Source: Ensifer sp. MPMI2T
GTDB taxonomy: Bacteria; Pseudomonadota; Alphaproteobacteria; Rhizobiales; Rhizobiaceae
Assembly (NCBI RefSeq): GCF_004827385.1
Contig: NZ_SRXN01000006.1
Location: forward strand, 124,001-188,000
Direction of reading: 5' to 3'
Length of the DNA stretch: 64,000 nucleotides
Under the pieces are notes generated by a model that saw only the letters and a list, made by a program, of their open reading frames with translations, was not told the DNA's origin and ran no database searches. This document shows, in pieces, positions 23,891 through 31,889 of this stretch. Made by a program: the position numbers and the translations under genes. The stretch's first letter is position 1; the number at the start of each line of letters is the position of its first letter.

Positions 23891-25345
23891 ATGAGCACTG
23901 TGATCAAGGGTGGAACCATCGTCACGGCCGACCTCACCTACAAGGCCGACGTCAAGGTCGAGGGCGGCAAGATCGTCGAGATCGGTCCGAACCTCTCCGG
24001 CACCGACACGCTGGATGCGACCGGCTGCTATGTTATGCCCGGCGGCATCGACCCGCACACCCACCTCGAAATGCCCTTCATGGGCACCTATTCCTCGGAC
24101 GATTTCGAAAGCGGCACACGTGCGGCGCTTGCCGGCGGCACGACCATGGTCGTCGACTTCGCCCTCCCCTCGCCCGGCCAGTCGCTCTTGGAAGCGCTCA
24201 CCATGTGGGACAACAAGTCGACACGCGCCAATTGCGACTATTCCTTCCACATGGCGATCACCTGGTGGGGCGAGCAGGTGTTCAACGAGATGGAGACGAT
24301 CGTCAAGGACAAGGGTATCAATACCTTCAAGCACTTCATGGCCTATAAGGGCGCGCTAATGGTGGATGACGACGAGATGTTCTCCTCGTTCCAGCGCTGC
24401 GCCGGGCTTGGCGCCCTGCCGCTCGTCCATGCCGAAAACGGCGACGTCGTCGCTCAGTTGCAGGCGAAGCTGCTCGCCGAAGGCAACAACGGCCCCGAAG
24501 CCCACGCCTATTCGCGACCGGCCGAAGTCGAAGGCGAGGCGACCAACCGTGCGATCATGATCGCCGACATGGCCGGCTGTCCGGTCTATATCGTCCACAC
24601 GTCGTGCGAGCAGGCCCATGAGGCGATCCGGCGCGCCCGCGCCAAGGGCATGCGCGTTTTCGGCGAGCCTTTGATCCAGCACCTGACGCTCGATGAAAGC
24701 GAATATTTCAACAAGGATTGGGACCATGCCGCCCGCCGCGTGATGTCGCCGCCCTTCCGCAACAAGCAGCATCAGGACAGCCTCTGGGCCGGGCTTGCCT
24801 CAGGCTCGCTGCAGGTGGTGGCGACCGACCATTGCGCCTTCACGACGGCGCAGAAGCGCTTCGGCGTCGGCGATTTCACCAAAATCCCGAACGGCACCGG
24901 CGGTCTTGAAGACCGGATGCCGATGCTGTGGACCCACGGCGTCGTCACCGGTCGCATCACCATGAACGAATTCGTCGCGGTGACCTCGACCAACATCGCC
25001 AAGATCCTCAACATCTATCCGAAGAAGGGCGCGATCCTGGTCGGCGCCGATGCTGACCTCGTCGTGTGGGATCCGAAGCGCTCGAAGACGATCTCGTCCA
25101 AGACCCAGCAGTCATCGATCGACTACAACGTCTTCGAGGGCAAGACCGTAACAGGGCTGCCTCGCTTCACGCTCACCCGCGGCGTCGTTTCGATCGAGGA
25201 AGGCACGGTGAAGACGCAGGAAGGCCACGGGGAATTCGTCAAGCGCGACCCCTTCCCCGCGGTCAGCACGGCCTTGACCACATGGAAGGAAGTGACGGCG
25301 CCGCGCGCCGTGCAGCGCACCGGCATTCCGGCAAGCGGGGTATGA
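23891..25345 (+). CDS. hydA: Dihydropyrimidinase
   Basis: A 484-residue D-hydantoinase/dihydropyrimidinase. Metal ligands are visible in GGIDPHTHLEMPFMG, the carbamylated Lys region FKHFMAYKGALMV, PLVHAENGD, IVHTSCEQA and VATDHCAFT. It opens the ring of dihydrouracil/dihydrothymine to N-carbamoyl-beta-alanine (or the isobutyrate form). Full family length, with ATG at 23891 and a GGGAACACGAG upstream region. It works between PreTA and the amidohydrolase encoded just before it. Confidence 0.94.
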   Translation: MSTVIKGGTIVTADLTYKADVKVEGGKIVEIGPNLSGTDTLDATGCYVMPGGIDPHTHLEMPFMGTYSSDDFESGTRAALAGGTTMVVDFALPSPGQSLLEALTMWDNKSTRANCDYSFHMAITWWGEQVFNEMETIVKDKGINTFKHFMAYKGALMVDDDEMFSSFQRCAGLGALPLVHAENGDVVAQLQAKLLAEGNNGPEAHAYSRPAEVEGEATNRAIMIADMAGCPVYIVHTSCEQAHEAIRRARAKGMRVFGEPLIQHLTLDESEYFNKDWDHAARRVMSPPFRNKQHQDSLWAGLASGSLQVVATDHCAFTTAQKRFGVGDFTKIPNGTGGLEDRMPMLWTHGVVTGRITMNEFVAVTSTNIAKILNIYPKKGAILVGADADLVVWDPKRSKTISSKTQQSSIDYNVFEGKTVTGLPRFTLTRGVVSIEEGTVKTQEGHGEFVKRDPFPAVSTALTTWKEVTAPRAVQRTGIPASGV

Positions 25346-25403
25346 CGCACTCCATATGCCGCATCTGTCATACACTTCTCGGGCACGGACGCGTTTCGGA
25401 GCG

Positions 25404-25817
25404 CTAGGCCGGCACCAAGGCGTCGAGTTCGGGCAAAAGCACGACGCTTTCTTGTTCGTTCGGATCTGTCCGGGCGATCACCGCCGAGCACGGCTTGTCG
25501 GAAAGATTGGCGGGCAGGTGCGGCACGCCGGCCGGGATGTAGAACATCTCGCCGGCCTTGACGACCACATGTTCTTCGAGCCGGTCGCCGAACCAGGTGT
25601 GGGCCTCGCCGGCAAGAATGTAAATCGCGGTCTCATGGCTTTCATGCAGATGCGCCTTGGCGCGAGCGCCAGGCGGCATGGTCAGGAGATGCATGCAAAT
25701 GCCCTTCGAGCCGACCGTTTCCGTGGCGATCCCCTCGAAATAGTTAAGCCCCTGCTTGCCGGCATAGGTGTCACCCGGCCGAACCACGCGACAGCCAGAA
25801 TTGGATGATCGAGACAT
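25404..25817 (-). CDS. Cupin-domain protein
   Basis: A 137-residue single-cupin protein. Cupin motif 1 is visible as HLHESHETAIYILAGE (residues about 57-72) and motif 2 as MFYIPAGVPHLPAN, with His and Glu metal ligands in place. It is divergent from the ABC ATPase gene of the pyrimidine importer and convergent with dihydropyrimidinase. The ATG at 25817 has TGGAGAG about 6 bases upstream; upstream extension of the frame would enter the ABC transporter gene. Similar cupins occur in purine/pyrimidine catabolic loci, but no reaction can be assigned. Confidence 0.82.
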   Translation of the reverse strand: MSRSSNSGCRVVRPGDTYAGKQGLNYFEGIATETVGSKGICMHLLTMPPGARAKAHLHESHETAIYILAGEAHTWFGDRLEEHVVVKAGEMFYIPAGVPHLPANLSDKPCSAVIARTDPNEQESVVLLPELDALVPA

Positions 25818-25929
25818 GAACGCTCTCCAGAATTCGCTGAAAAAACCGCAACAGACGACATCGGCGGCATTGCATGTTGCAGGTTCGGATAGCAGTCTGC
25901 CACAGACAAGCCATAATGAGAATCCGCCC

Positions 25930-26721
25930 ATGACGTCCAATTCTGCCTCCGTGGTCTCGGCTCGGGATCTCGGCCTCACATTCCAGACCAGCGACGGGCC
26001 GGTCAATGCACTGACGGGCGTAAACCTCGATGTGGCCAAGGGCGATTTCGTCTCCTTCATCGGCCCGTCCGGATGCGGCAAGACGACATTCCTGCGGGTC
26101 ATCGCCGACCTCGAGAAACCGACTTCCGGCGCCATTGCGGTCAACGGCATGACGCCGGAAGAGGCCCGCCGGCACCGCGCCTATGGCTATGTTTTCCAAG
26201 CGGCAGCACTTTACCCCTGGCGCACGATCGAGAAGAACATCGCCCTGCCGCTCGAAATCATGGGCTATTCGAAAGCCGAGCGGAAGGCCCGGATCGAGCG
26301 CACACTCGAACTCGTCAACCTTTCGGGCTTCGGCAAGAAATATCCTTGGCAGCTTTCCGGCGGCATGCAGCAGCGCGCCTCGATCGCCCGCGCGCTTGCC
26401 TTCGACGCCGATCTGCTGCTGATGGACGAGCCGTTCGGCGCCCTCGACGAGATCGTTCGCGATCACTTGAACGAGCAACTCCTGAAACTTTGGGCGCGCA
26501 CCAACAAAACGATCTGTTTCGTCACCCATTCGATTCCGGAGGCGGTCTACCTCTCGACCAAGATCGTCGTCATGAGCCCGCGCCCGGGCCGCGTGACCGA
26601 CATCATCGAATCCACCCTCCCGCGGGAGCGGCCACTCGGCATTCGCGAGACGCCCGAGTTCCTGGAAATCGCCCATCGTGTGCGCGAGGGCTTGAGAGCG
26701 GGGCACAGCTATGATGAATAG
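25930..26721 (+). CDS. ABC transporter ATP-binding protein (nitrate/sulfonate/pyrimidine type)
   Basis: A 263-residue SsuB/TauB-type ATPase. Walker A is GPSGCGKTTFLR, the Q-loop is in VFQAAALYPW, the signature is LSGGMQQRASIARAL, Walker B LLLMDEPFGALDE, and the switch His is in VTHSIPEAVYLS. With the two permeases and NMT1-like binding protein downstream it forms an importer. Placement among pyrimidine catabolic genes suggests a pyrimidine, dihydropyrimidine or carbamoyl-beta-alanine substrate. The start at 25930 precedes the family core by the usual length; the ribosome binding site is weak. Its 3' end overlaps the acetyltransferase gene by 11 bases. Confidence 0.9.
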   Translation: MTSNSASVVSARDLGLTFQTSDGPVNALTGVNLDVAKGDFVSFIGPSGCGKTTFLRVIADLEKPTSGAIAVNGMTPEEARRHRAYGYVFQAAALYPWRTIEKNIALPLEIMGYSKAERKARIERTLELVNLSGFGKKYPWQLSGGMQQRASIARALAFDADLLLMDEPFGALDEIVRDHLNEQLLKLWARTNKTICFVTHSIPEAVYLSTKIVVMSPRPGRVTDIIESTLPRERPLGIRETPEFLEIAHRVREGLRAGHSYDE

Positions 26722-27199
26722 TGCTTGCGCCGCCCAGGCTCGCTGTCGCGATGCGGCTTTGGCGGACATGGAAGCGTGCGCCGACATCTTCAATCGCTGG
26801 GTAGACGCTACGGCGTGGATGCCGAGAGTCCATCCGGCAGACGATGTGGCGCGGCATTATCGGGAAAGCGTCTTTGCAAACGGGCCTGTCATAGTCGCCG
26901 ACTGTCGGGGCGAAATCGCGGGCTTTCTTGCCCTTTCCGCAGATGGCTTTGTGAGTGCGCTCTATCTGGACGAACGCCACCGAGGCGTCGGAATAGGAAC
27001 GGCGCTGCTTCGCGAAGCGAAGAAACGGGCGAAAAGCGACCTGAGGCTTTGGACCTTTGAACAGAATACGAGTGCCCAACGCTTCTACGAACGGGAAGGC
27101 TTCGTACCGGTGCGTGGAACGGGTGGCGAAAACGAGGAGGGGCTGCCGGACATTCTCTATCACTGGCGCGCCGAACCGTTGAGCGGAAGGGAGGCGTGA
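26711..27199 (+). CDS. GNAT-family N-acetyltransferase
   Basis: A 162-residue GNAT protein. Motif A (acetyl-CoA binding) is seen in LDERHRGVGIGTALLREAKK, and the C-terminal motif B region in NTSAQRFYEREGFVPVRGTG. It is wedged into the ABC importer operon: the first 11 bases overlap the ATPase gene and its TGA lies just before the permease start. Two tandem ATG codons (26711, 26714) are possible. The substrate is unknown; tight coupling with the importer suggests it may modify an imported or derived amine such as beta-alanine, but this is speculation. Confidence 0.88.
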   Translation: MMNSACAAQARCRDAALADMEACADIFNRWVDATAWMPRVHPADDVARHYRESVFANGPVIVADCRGEIAGFLALSADGFVSALYLDERHRGVGIGTALLREAKKRAKSDLRLWTFEQNTSAQRFYEREGFVPVRGTGGENEEGLPDILYHWRAEPLSGREA

Positions 27200-27201
27200 G
27201 C

Positions 27202-28086
27202 ATGCGCGAAGAGAGCTTCTTCAGAGACAAGTTGCTTCCCATCTCCACCGTCGTGCTCATCCTGATCGCCATCTGGTATGTCGCCGCGATCTTCCTCAAC
27301 GCCCCCTTCGAGCGCGACACGGCCGCACGCGCCGGCAGCGAGATCGGTTTCTCCGAGATCGTCCGGAATACAATGGCACAGGAGCGGCCCGTCCTGCCGG
27401 CCCCTCACCAGGTCGTCGCCGAAATCTGGGATACGACCGTCAACAAGGCGATCACGTCGAAACGGAGCCTGATCTATCACGCCTGGATCACGCTTTCCGC
27501 GACGCTGGTCGGCTTTGGCATCGGCGCCGCACTCGGCGTGCTGCTCGCCGTCGGCATCGTTCACAACCGTGCGATGGACAGGTCCTTGATGCCGTGGGTG
27601 ATCGCCAGCCAGACCATCCCAATCCTGGCTATCGCGCCAATGATCATCGTCGTCTTGAACGCGGTCGGCATTGCCGGCCTGCTGCCGAAGGCGCTGATCT
27701 CCACTTACCTTTCGTTCTTCCCTGTGGTCGTCGGCATGGTCAAAGGCTTACGCAGTCCCGAGACGATCCAGCTCGACCTGATGCACACCTATAATGCCTC
27801 ATCGGCGCAGACCTTCTGGAAGCTGCGCTGGCCGTCCTCCATGCCCTACCTCTTCACTTCGCTGAAAGTCGCCGTCGCCATTTCGCTCGTCGGTGCGATT
27901 GTCGGCGAGTTGCCCACGGGGGCCGTGGCCGGGCTTGGCGCCCGCCTGCTCGCCGGGTCGTATTACGGCCAGACGGTACAGATCTGGGCGGCTCTGTTCA
28001 TGGCCGCGGCGCTCGCCGCCGTCCTCGTCATGATCGTCGGCTTGGCGCACACCGCCGTTCTCAAGCGCATGGGAGCCAAGGCATGA
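27202..28086 (+). CDS. ABC transporter permease (pyrimidine importer, first permease)
   Basis: A protein of about 294 residues with an N-terminal membrane segment (residues 13-30), a periplasmic stretch rich in charged residues, then five more segments. The cytosolic coupling motif YNASSAQTFWKLRWPSSMPY matches the SsuC/TauC-type permease family. GGGAGG lies 8 bases upstream of the ATG at 27202; a GTG at 27196 overlapping the previous stop is a less likely start. Its end overlaps the second permease gene by ATGA. Confidence 0.9.
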   Translation: MREESFFRDKLLPISTVVLILIAIWYVAAIFLNAPFERDTAARAGSEIGFSEIVRNTMAQERPVLPAPHQVVAEIWDTTVNKAITSKRSLIYHAWITLSATLVGFGIGAALGVLLAVGIVHNRAMDRSLMPWVIASQTIPILAIAPMIIVVLNAVGIAGLLPKALISTYLSFFPVVVGMVKGLRSPETIQLDLMHTYNASSAQTFWKLRWPSSMPYLFTSLKVAVAISLVGAIVGELPTGAVAGLGARLLAGSYYGQTVQIWAALFMAAALAAVLVMIVGLAHTAVLKRMGAKA

Positions 28087-28952
28087 ATCTTCCCGTTCTC
28101 GCCGGAGCCGTGCTCTTCTGGCTCGCTGCCTGGGCCTTAAACGAATGGCTTGTGCGCCAGCACTTTGCGCACCCAACGGCTGCTAACGCCGCGCGTTTCG
28201 CCGTTCCCCTCCTCTTCGGCATCACTATTCTCGTGCTTTGGGAGGGCATTGTCCGCGGTTTCGGCATTCCGTCGGTGCTGCTGCCGGCGCCCTCGATGAT
28301 CTGGCAGCGCCTCGTCAACTCCCTGCCGACGCTGACGGCCGATTTCCGGCAGACCTTTCTCAAGGCCGTACTGACCGGTTATGCGCTCGGCTGCGGCCTC
28401 GGTTTCGTCGTGGCGATCCTGATCGACCGCTCTCCTTTCCTGCAGAAAGGCCTGCTGCCCCTCGGCAACTTCGTCTCCGCCCTGCCGGTCATCGGCGTCG
28501 CGCCGATCATGGTCATGTGGTTCGGCTTCGACTGGCAGTCGAAGGTTGCTGTCGTCGTCATCATGACCTTCTTCCCGATGCTGGTGAATACGGTTTCAGG
28601 CTTGGCGGCGGCCAGCCACATGGAGCGCGACCTGATGCGCACCTACGCGGCCACATGGTGGCAGACGCTCGTCAAGCTGCGCTTGCCCGCCGCCTGGCCT
28701 TTCATTTTCAACGCGCTCAAGATTAACTCCACGCTGGCGCTGATCGGCGCCATCGTCGCCGAATTCTTCGGAACGCCCATTGTCGGCATGGGCTTCCGAA
28801 TCTCCACGGAAGTGGGTCGCATGAACGTCGACATGGTTTGGGCCGAAATCGCCGTTGCGGCGGTGGCTGGCTCCGCCTTCTACGGGGTGGTCGCGCTCGC
28901 CGAGCGGGCCGTCACCTTCTGGCATCCGTCCATCCGCAGTGGACGTGCCTAA
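28083..28952 (+). CDS. ABC transporter permease (pyrimidine importer, second permease)
   Basis: A 289-residue BPD-type permease with a leading membrane segment (residues 5-20) and six further hydrophobic stretches. The coupling loop contains RTYAATWWQTLVKLRLPAAW. It overlaps the previous permease by four bases (ATGA), indicating translational coupling and probable heterodimer formation. It is followed by a two-hairpin repeat and then the binding-protein gene. Confidence 0.9.
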   Translation: MNLPVLAGAVLFWLAAWALNEWLVRQHFAHPTAANAARFAVPLLFGITILVLWEGIVRGFGIPSVLLPAPSMIWQRLVNSLPTLTADFRQTFLKAVLTGYALGCGLGFVVAILIDRSPFLQKGLLPLGNFVSALPVIGVAPIMVMWFGFDWQSKVAVVVIMTFFPMLVNTVSGLAAASHMERDLMRTYAATWWQTLVKLRLPAAWPFIFNALKINSTLALIGAIVAEFFGTPIVGMGFRISTEVGRMNVDMVWAEIAVAAVAGSAFYGVVALAERAVTFWHPSIRSGRA

Positions 28953-28953
28953 C

Positions 28954-29054
28954 GCATGTCGCCCGAAAGTGTGCAGCGGTTTCGGGACAACGACATGCAT
29001 GCAAACAAAGACGTAAAGCGCGTCGCCGGGCTCCTATTGAATGCGACGCGCTTT
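28954..29054. repeat. Two-hairpin dispersed repeat between permease and binding-protein genes
   Basis: Hairpin one pairs GCATGTCG and CCCGAAA (28954-28968) with TTTCGGG and CGACATGC (28980-28998). Hairpin two is a perfect 12-bp stem AAAGCGCGTCGC (29015-29026) with GCGACGCGCTTT (29043-29054). The pattern resembles repeats common in Sinorhizobium intergenic regions. It starts two bases past the permease stop codon. Confidence 0.72.
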
Positions 29055-29099
29055 AAAATGAAGACAGTGAGAATGAACCAACAATAAGAGGGAACAGAC

Positions 29100-30092
29100 A
29101 TGAACAAGAAAATTGCGTCTCTGCTTGCCGCAGGCGTCTTTTCGCTTGCCGCCTTCCATGCCAATGCCGCCGACAAGGTCACGCTGCAATTGAAGTGGGT
29201 CACCCAGGCCCAGTTTGCCGGCTACTACGTCGCCAAGGACAAGGGCTTCTACGAGGAAGAGGGCCTCGACGTCGATATCAAGCCCGGCGGCCCGGATATC
29301 GCGCCGGCACAGGTGATCGCTGGCGGTGGCGCCGACATCATCGTCGACTGGATGCCTTCCGCTCTTGCCACGCGCGAAAAGGGGGTTCCGCTCGTCAACA
29401 TCGCCCAACCGTTCAAGCAGTCCGGCATGATGCTGACCTGTCTCAAGGAATCTGGTGTGACGAGCCCTGACGACTTCAAGGGCAAGACGCTCGGCGTCTG
29501 GTTCTTCGGCAACGAATATCCCTTCCTTTCCTGGATGTCGCAGTTGAAGATCCCGACGGAAGGCGGTCCGGAAGGTGTGACCGTCCTGAAACAGGGCTTC
29601 AACGTCGATCCCCTGATCCAGAAGCAGGCTGCATGCATCTCCACGATGACCTACAACGAGTATTGGCAGGTGATCGACGCCGGCATCAAGCCGGAAGACC
29701 TCGTTACCTTCAAGTACGAAGACCAGGGCGTCGCCACTCTCGAGGACGGTCTCTACGTGCTCGAGGACAAGCTCAAGGACCCGGCCTTCAAGGAAAAGAT
29801 GGTGAAGTTCGTCCGCGCCTCGATGAAGGGCTGGAAATATGCCGAGGAGAACCCGGACGAGGCCGCGGATATCGTCCTTGAGAACGATTCCACCGGTGCC
29901 CAGACGGAAAAGCATCAGAAGCGCATGATGGGCGAAATCGCCAAGCTGACGGCAGGCTCCAACGGCGCGCTCGACGAGGCAGACTACAAGCGCACCGTTC
30001 AGTCGCTGCTCGCCGGCGGCTCCGACCCGGTCATCTCCAAGGAGCCGGAAGGTGCCTGGACGCACGAAGTAACGGACGAAGCGCTCAAGTAA
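29100..30092 (+). CDS. NMT1/THI5-like ABC transporter substrate-binding protein
   Basis: A 330-residue periplasmic protein. The signal peptide is MNKKIASLLAAGVFSLAAFH with cleavage probably after ANA near residue 23. The mature start VTLQLKWVTQAQFAGYYVA is typical of the NMT1/ThiY/SsuA-like family that binds pyrimidine or hydroxymethylpyrimidine-like ligands. It is last in the importer operon and followed by a strong terminator. AAGAGGGAACAG provides the ribosome binding site. A pyrimidine-related ligand is inferred from the family and from the surrounding catabolic genes. Confidence 0.92.
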   Translation: MNKKIASLLAAGVFSLAAFHANAADKVTLQLKWVTQAQFAGYYVAKDKGFYEEEGLDVDIKPGGPDIAPAQVIAGGGADIIVDWMPSALATREKGVPLVNIAQPFKQSGMMLTCLKESGVTSPDDFKGKTLGVWFFGNEYPFLSWMSQLKIPTEGGPEGVTVLKQGFNVDPLIQKQAACISTMTYNEYWQVIDAGIKPEDLVTFKYEDQGVATLEDGLYVLEDKLKDPAFKEKMVKFVRASMKGWKYAEENPDEAADIVLENDSTGAQTEKHQKRMMGEIAKLTAGSNGALDEADYKRTVQSLLAGGSDPVISKEPEGAWTHEVTDEALK

Positions 30093-30116
30093 AACACGCG
30101 AAAGCCGATGGAAACC

Positions 30117-30148
30117 GGAGCGTGCGGCCCCGCCGCGCGCTCCTTTTT
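30117..30148 (+). terminator. Intrinsic terminator after the pyrimidine importer operon
   Basis: A 12-bp stem GGAGCGTGCGGC/GCCGCGCGCTCC (30117-30128 with 30132-30143, one G-T pair), loop CCC, followed by TTTTT. Confidence 0.9.
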
Positions 30149-30150
30149 AT

Positions 30151-30256
30151 TACAGCGCCGCGCGTCCAATCGGACGCACAAAAGTCGCCGTAGTGCTTTG
30201 AATTGCTGCATGATTTTGTCCATAAATCGGTTCCGATTTAAGGGATCATGCAGTAG
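30151..30256. repeat. Dispersed palindromic mosaic repeat, copy 3
   Basis: TACAGCGCCGCGCGTCC with the partner GGACGC forms module one. CTGCATGATTTTGTCCATAAATCGG with its partner CCGATTTAAGGGATCATGCAG forms module two. It starts immediately after the T-run of the preceding terminator. Confidence 0.78.
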
Positions 30257-30687
30257 AGCCGGCTTAAAGCCGGCGCCTGCCCGAGATCAGCCAAAGAAGC
30301 AGGTCAAAAAGTCGCGCTGAAGTTGCGTCCGCTGCACGCTCGCCATATTGCATTGCGAGGTGCACGAGAATAAAAATAGTGAGGCACCATCGCTTCAGCG
30401 ACCTTGTAAGCACTTGGCGCGACGATTACATAGGCCAAAGCGTTTTCGTCGGGCGGGCGCAGGGAGGAAATCGTTTTCTTAAGCTTTGCCCTTTAGGGAA
30501 CTTTTTCCTGGACTCGATGTAACCGGTTTGAAACCGCCTGCATTGGGCAAAATTTAAGCTTGTGACCATGTCCGTGAGCGTGGCGATCCGTCGGCGGTGC
30601 AGGGGACACAAGGGAGAACGTGATTTAGGCCAGACCTTCGCCGCTCAAGTGCGATGTCCGGTATTGCATTTTTAGGAAAACAGGCTG
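30257..30687. other. Non-coding region upstream of the RND efflux operon
   Basis: No coding frame with family character is seen in these 431 bases. A perfect 13-base palindrome CGGTTTGAAACCG at 30524-30536 lies about 150 bases upstream of the adaptor gene and could be an operator. A GGAAC at 30497 has no CGTT at EcfG spacing. The region is long enough for a promoter and a leader, and no regulator gene is adjacent. Confidence 0.5.
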
Positions 30688-31875
30688 ATGGCTCAGAAAC
30701 TTCTACCTCTTTTCGGCGCCTGCGCGGTAATTTCACTGTGCGCATTTTCCAGCGCTTTCGCCGAAGAGGCTGCCAAGCCGCAACAATCGCAGACGCTGCC
30801 TTCCATCGTCGTTACCGAAGCCGTACAGCAATCGATCAGTGACCGCGTCATCGCCACCGGCTCCATCGAGGCGGTCGAGGAAACCTATGTTTCGCCGCTG
30901 GTCGACGGCCTTTCCATTCGATCTTTGAACGTCGATGTCGGCGACAGGGTCGAAGAAGGCAGCACCCTGGTGGTGCTCAATGACGATGCACTGCTTTTGC
31001 AGAAGAGCCAGCTCCAAGCCAATCTCGCCAAGGCGGAGGCGTCGCTCGCCCAACTGCACGCCCAGCTTGCCGAAATGACGGCCAATTCGGAAGAGGCGAC
31101 ACGCGTTGCCGATCGCGCCGTACGGCTTTCTGAGAATGGCACAGTGTCGACTGCCGAGGCTGACCGCTTGAAGGCGCTCGCCGCTGCCGCCCGCGCCCGC
31201 GTTCACTCGGCCGAGCAATCGGTGAGTGTCGCTACAGCAGACATCAAGGTTGTGCAGGCGCAGATCGATGACATCGACCTGCGACTTGCGCGTACTGCCG
31301 TGAAGGCTCCCGTCAGTGGCGTTATCTCCGCCAAAAACGCCAAGATCGGCGCCATCGCCAGCGGCAGCGGTGAGCCGCTCTTTGCGATCATCCGCGACGG
31401 CGCGATCGAGATGAAGGCGGATGTCGCCGAGGCCGACCTCATCAAACTTGCCGTCGGACAGCCGGCGTCGGTCAGGCTCGCTGGAAGCAGCACCACGATC
31501 GAGGGCAAAATCCGGCTGATCGCACCGACCGTCGACCCTCAGACGCGGCTTGGCTCCGTCGACATTACCATCAGCGACACGTCCAAGGCTCGCGCCGGCA
31601 TGTATGCAAGCGCGGTCATCATCGTCGAACAAAAGCAAACGGTTGTTTTGCCGCAAACGGCCGTTACAGCCGAAGACGGCAAGGCAATCGTGCGCAAGGT
31701 AGAGAACGGCGTGGTGCGGCTGGTGCCGGTGGTAACCGGTATCCAGGACGGACAGTTCGTCGAAATCCTTTCCGGCCTCAAAGCAGGTGAGCAGGCAGTT
31801 GCAAAAGCCGGCGCCTATGTCCGCGACGGTGACCGCATCAACCCGGTCAAATCTGCGCAACCGGCAACCAACTGA
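30688..31875 (+). CDS. RND efflux system periplasmic adaptor (membrane fusion protein)
   Basis: A 395-residue MFP. The signal peptide MAQKLLPLFGACAVISLCAF ends near AFAEE. The first lipoyl half is around ETYVSPLVDGLSIRSLNVDV, a long helical hairpin spans about residues 105-200, and the second lipoyl half is near IDLRLARTAVKAPVSG. Beta-barrel and membrane-proximal domains follow up to residue 385. It bridges the RND pump encoded 14 bases downstream to an outer-membrane channel not encoded here. Export of hydrophobic compounds is the family role; the substrate is unknown. Confidence 0.92.
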   Translation: MAQKLLPLFGACAVISLCAFSSAFAEEAAKPQQSQTLPSIVVTEAVQQSISDRVIATGSIEAVEETYVSPLVDGLSIRSLNVDVGDRVEEGSTLVVLNDDALLLQKSQLQANLAKAEASLAQLHAQLAEMTANSEEATRVADRAVRLSENGTVSTAEADRLKALAAAARARVHSAEQSVSVATADIKVVQAQIDDIDLRLARTAVKAPVSGVISAKNAKIGAIASGSGEPLFAIIRDGAIEMKADVAEADLIKLAVGQPASVRLAGSSTTIEGKIRLIAPTVDPQTRLGSVDITISDTSKARAGMYASAVIIVEQKQTVVLPQTAVTAEDGKAIVRKVENGVVRLVPVVTGIQDGQFVEILSGLKAGEQAVAKAGAYVRDGDRINPVKSAQPATN

Positions 31876-31889
31876 CGGGAACAGAGACC

